Assembly: GCF_031755915.1 (NCBI RefSeq)
Contig: NC_083384.1
Coordinates: 31,353,001-31,417,000 of the forward strand
Reading direction: 5' to 3'
From: Ziziphus jujuba
Taxonomy: Eukaryota; Streptophyta; Magnoliopsida; Rosales; Rhamnaceae
Length of the DNA stretch: 64,000 nucleotides
The stretch's first letter is position 1, and the number at the start of each line of letters is the position of its first letter. The position numbers and the translations under genes are program-made. Positions 60,231-64,000 of the stretch are shown here, piece by piece. Under the pieces are notes generated by a model, which searched no databases, was not told the origin of the DNA, and saw nothing but the letters and a program-made list of their open reading frames with translations.

Positions 60231-60301
60231 TGCGCATCCGGGGAATCGAACCCCGGTCAGTACCGTGGGAGGGTACTATGATACCACTACACCAGATGCG
60301 C
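60231..60301 (-). tRNA. tRNA-Gly (anticodon CCC)
   Basis: A 71-base cloverleaf on the minus strand. The acceptor stem is GCGCATC pairing with GATGCGC (60295-60301 and 60232-60238), with discriminator A at 60231. The D arm is TGGTGTAGTGGTA. The anticodon stem is GTACC/GGTAC with loop CTCCCAC (anticodon 60267-60269). The T arm contains GGTTCGAATCC. There is no intron and CCA is not encoded, as expected for a plant nuclear gene. A-rich and T-rich flanks, including a T-run on the transcribed 3' side, fit RNA polymerase III transcription. Confidence 0.95.
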
Positions 60302-60666
60302 TCATTTCGATTTGCCTAATTATCCCTAAATTATTTATCTTGCAAAGAAAATATCGATCCAGGATAATCTTATCCATCGGTCGTTGTTGATAATTTCCGT
60401 GTAAAATTATATCAATATAATTTATTATTAAAAAAAATAAATAACTATAATTTTTTTGTTTTTGTTTTTTGGGGCAAATAATCACCGATATATTACTTAA
60501 ACTAATCTCTATAATTAAAATCGAAACATCGTGCGCCTCCAATTTCAAACCCACGCTTTAAATCCTTTCGTTGAAAAAGCTCCGTCGAAAACTTATATCG
60601 TTTTCTGTTTGGTTGGAAAGAAAACAAGAAAGAAAAACGAAAAAAAAAAGAAAGAGCTGAAAGGAA

Positions 60667-60927
60667 ATGGAAAACAGCAACGGTATCATATCGCGTGAGA
60701 AGCTGGATCAGGTGGCGAATTGGGTGAGTGCCACGGTGTCTTCCGCTTTCTTCTCTTCCTTGGAACGTTGTTCCTGTGTCAACCTCACCACCACCGACCC
60801 TGACGACGACGACGACGAGGAGGCCAATGATCGTCCTCTCACCTCCACCACCACCACCACCACCACAACCACAACCACCACCACCGATCACGCTCCCCCT
60901 CATGACGTCGTCAAGCTTCCCGTTTGA
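60667..60927 (+). CDS. Small acidic, Thr-rich hypothetical protein
   Basis: An 86-residue frame from ATG 60667, in a purine-rich context after a leader of poly-A/G. Residues 1-40 (SREKLDQVANWVSATVSSAFFSSLERCSC) look like an amphipathic helical segment ending in a Cys pair. An acidic patch (DDDDDEE) follows, then a Thr run encoded by (ACC)n, and the ending HDVVKLPV. The TGA stop is immediately followed by GTAAAT, so a donor site may coincide with the end of the frame, with 3' untranslated exons further on. It has no signal peptide or clear membrane span. I do not recognise the family. Coding is supported by the non-repetitive N-terminus and higher GC than its surroundings. Confidence 0.6.
   Translation: MENSNGIISREKLDQVANWVSATVSSAFFSSLERCSCVNLTTTDPDDDDDEEANDRPLTSTTTTTTTTTTTTTDHAPPHDVVKLPV
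60840..60884 (+). repeat. (ACC/ACA)n trinucleotide repeat inside the coding region
   Basis: Thirteen or so ACC/ACA codons give the Thr run; likely length-polymorphic. Confidence 0.8.
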
Positions 60928-60930
60928 GTA

Positions 60931-63900
60931 AATCTCTAACCTGTTTCCGGTATTTTTTTTAACGGTTTTACACTTTCAATTCCGTCGCATTGTAAAGAGC
61001 CTGTAGTTATTTTGATTATGTTATGCAAAAACTAGGGTTTATGGAAACAGCTTATTATGTTTTTTTTTTTTTTTTTATTCGGTGGGAATTTGTTTTGTTT
61101 GTAAAGTCGGGGATTATCAACAAGTTAGTGTGTTGGTGAAGATTATTATATTAGCTATATTTTGAAATAAGTTGTTTCTTTAGTTGATTAATTTCTTTAT
61201 TTTATTCTTCATTTATTGAACTCCTAATATTGATTGTTGCAATTTAGGATACAAAAAAGGTTGGATTTTTATTGTTTCTATACTGGGAAAATTCCTTTTT
61301 AGAATGTGGGCTTGCTATTTGGTCCATTATTCATCCCTTAGTACAACTATTGAAAAGGGTATCTGCAAGCAATTTAAGACTCAACACTCTAATTTCGGTG
61401 ATAGACTTATGGGAAGCAAGCTGGTGCCTTTAGCTTTTCATCATATGGGCAGAGGATAAATGATACCTTTTTTTTTCTTGAAAATGTAACTGGTAATTTG
61501 TTACTTCAACAAATTTTGATTCTAGTTATTTTAAAATATTTTTGTTTTACTTATTAGAAAACATAAAAAAGAAGTACTAGATCACTGGATTCTTAATTTA
61601 TATTAAAAAAAAAAAGGACTTGGCATTATTCTAATCATCAGATAAGTTTTGAGTAATGATGCAGATCGAGCCATGAAGTATGTAAGTTGTTAAGATGTAA
61701 ATAAAGCTGTTTGCTTGGTAGATCGTGTGTTCAATGCAGTGTGAAATCTGTTATATGGGATTTATGAGATTGGATGTTTGTCAATGAGAATGCTTCCAGT
61801 GAATTGAAAAAGAAAAAGTACCCTTGATTGTATCTGCTATAAGTAAATTTTCATGGCAAAGATATTCCACATCACAGGAATAAGTTGGTATGAATGATGA
61901 TATTGTTCACCATCAACTTCTGCTGGTGATCATGACAAACCATTTGCTTAGTTTTGCATCTGAAAGCTTATCATACAGATTATAGGCCTAACTGATTGCT
62001 GTTGTAATACCTTCAGTATAGATTCACAGATGGATAGTGTTGAATACTAGATTTAGATCCCATATCTGCCTCATGCTCCCGGTACCCCAAAATGGAAGTC
62101 ACATCGCCTATGGCTTATATTATCAACATTGAGGTGTCATTTTTAGAAGGATTTACATGTTCATTAAACATTTTATATAAGCTTCACTAGCTTTCGACAT
62201 ACCTCTTTAGATATGACTGCTTCCAAAAGGCCACTGTTAGCTCTTCGCGTTGTGTGCTATAGAATTGAGCAAATATTCAGATAAATCTGACTGTGCTTGC
62301 TGTTTACTGTTTCAAGTATAGTGGCCATCAGGTGCCATTCTGCGGTCAGCTTCATAATTTAAAACAAACTTGTAGTAGGGTAGGGCACTTTTTTACTTCA
62401 ATATGTGTGTAGCAAAATATTCATCTCGAAGACACCACTTATAGTTCTTCTGGAACCTTATCTTGTGTATGAATCTGTGAAAAATAAAAATAAGAACAAT
62501 TATAGGCATGTAAAATAAATCATTCAAGTTAGCATTTTGGTGATATTTGTTTAAACCCTTTTTGTGATTAGTCATCTATCCTTTGTGTCTCTTATTGTGC
62601 CTCTTCTTTTTTTCAAAAATGGTTACTTTCATTATCATATTGGGTTGCTAGTATTAACCATAGCATAGCAGAAAAAACAGAGCACTATATTTTTGCCAGG
62701 TGAATTATTCAATCCTGCATTGTCTTCTTTAGAACTCACAGGTGGAGATTAAACCCTTTTATCACTTTCTACAATTCCATGGTGTAAGAAAATTCTAAAT
62801 TAAATTATGTTACCATCAGAAAGTAATACAAGTAGCTTGAACAGTTAAATTTACCATCATGTTTAGTCTCCCTTCTCCCTCCAACACAGCAGCATGAATA
62901 TGCAGCGTTTGATAATGTACAAGCGAGCACTCTTCCCCTTGAAAACTTTCTTCGATGACCGGGCTTCAGTTTGCTTTGGCGAAGTAGAAGAAGAGAGCTC
63001 CATGATGGAATTCTTCTGGGGTTCTCTTCTCTCCTTCTGCTGCAAAAAACCTATTTTGCCTTGTTTTATCTCAGATTATATGGAATTTATTTTCCTACAA
63101 GAATCTTCACTCAAGAACTACTAGTGGCTGTTTAAATTTTATTATTATCATTATTTTCCTTTTGAAAGTCAGTGAATTATTGTTGGAGCAGTAAAAGCCT
63201 GTGAGACTGACTCCACTGAGACCTGAGCTTCTGGCGCAGTCAACCAGGGAGCTGGTTTTCTGCTACCGAATGCTGTGTTGTGCTTCCTTGTGGTCTAATA
63301 TCCCGACTTCCAGGTTAGTTGTCTCCTAAGCAAACTATTATCGGTGAGTCTTGCTTCCGGGATTTATTGCAAAGAAAGGACAATTGGACCACATAGTTAT
63401 AACCATTAAGACAAATTTATGAGTTGTATTTAGATTAATTTTCTTTTTGTTTTTCCTAGTACTTTTTTTAAGTAATTAAATTCTGGGTACTACTTTAGCT
63501 GAGGCCTCGAGTAGAGGCTAGAGTAGATGTGGGTTTTGTACTTTAAAGAGTCTTATGAGCTAGCTAGGAAGGGAAAAAGTACCATTTTAAGTCGCTTAGC
63601 AGAATGTTGGATTTCTGACAATATAAACCCTCCTTTAGAGGTGTGATTAGTTATATATCAGATTCTTCTTATACTACTTTGTTCTTCTATTGTTCTATAT
63701 GGGCTGTGGAAATGCCAGTACTGTAGAAACCCTCTTTTTGTTTTTTGTTTTTTCATTTTTTTTTCCGGCTTTTTCCTAAGCTTGTCATTAAGCTATCCAA
63801 GTAACTCACTTATCTTACATTTTGTTTATGTTTTGAAAAATAAAATTGTAAATTGAATAGAACAAAATTGACTTGGTTTTGAGTTTTGACCGAGCCTCTG

Positions 63901-64000
63901 TGCTCCAATTTAATAGGTGCTGAATTTATAATTATTTTGTTTGGTGAAGTATAATAATAAAGGTGACGAATGCCATAACTGTGACAGAAAAGACACTTGA
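60931..64000. other. Intergenic or intron/3' UTR sequence after the Thr-rich gene
   Basis: The composition is less AT-rich than other intergenic parts and resembles intron or untranslated sequence. An open frame at 62894-63124 has no recognisable content. No RNA gene or transposon end was identified. Confidence 0.4.

Noticed and set aside
62894..63124. 76-residue open frame and antisense 60-residue frame
   Set aside because: No recognisable domain, no promoter; could be part of a 3' untranslated exon of the Thr-rich gene but not supported as coding.

Overview
The window is nuclear DNA of a flowering plant, most likely a eudicot. It is AT-rich, its genes carry many GT-AG introns, it holds plant-type Copia and Gypsy long terminal repeats (LTRs) with the initiator-Met tRNA primer site, and its cellular genes (glutamine-dependent NAD synthetase, the ABCF3/GCN20 ATPase, an MFAP1-like splicing-factor pseudogene) have plant-like forms. 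I could not name the species. All alignments and exon boundaries here were made by eye.

Layout. 1-11 kb is gene-poor. It holds one small gag-like ORF, two inverted hAT-type non-autonomous elements with target-site duplications, a decayed Copia element, and a patchwork of segments duplicated from 34.8 kb and from just upstream of the ABCF3 gene, ending in a CACTA-type terminus. 11.3-14.7 kb is a Copia/Gypsy-LTR chimera. It abuts a possible 5' untranslated exon and the short coding fragment of an unidentified gene. 17.8-28.8 kb is a three-layer nest: an MFAP1-like pseudogene split by a Copia element (10 kb, minus strand), which is itself split by a 3.07 kb solo LTR; both insertions have recognisable 5-bp target duplications. 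28.8-34.3 kb is AT-rich intergenic DNA.

The main cellular content starts at 35 kb. Two glutamine-dependent NAD+ synthetase genes lie in tandem on the minus strand (35230-40961 and 44246-48727), each with 13 exons, matching phases and intact frames. Copy 1 has the full glutaminase triad (E44, K113, C174). Copy 2 keeps E44, K113 and the synthetase P-loop, but its catalytic Cys is replaced by Ser (AGC codon). It therefore looks like an intact NAD synthetase unable to use glutamine. A short TATA-driven ORF with an in-frame upstream ORF lies between them. From 52.8 to 59.4 kb is an 18-exon ABCF3/GCN20-type gene on the plus strand. It is followed by tRNA-Gly(CCC) on the minus strand and a small acidic, Thr-rich protein gene at 60.7 kb. 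The remaining 3 kb shows no supported coding gene.

How it fits together: copy 1 makes NAD+ from nicotinate adenine dinucleotide using glutamine. Copy 2 may use free ammonia or another protein's ammonia, or may be regulatory. ABCF3 belongs to the GCN1/GCN2 amino-acid-starvation signalling module. Nothing in the sequence ties these genes into one operon-like unit; they are ordinary neighbouring nuclear genes in a repeat-rich region.
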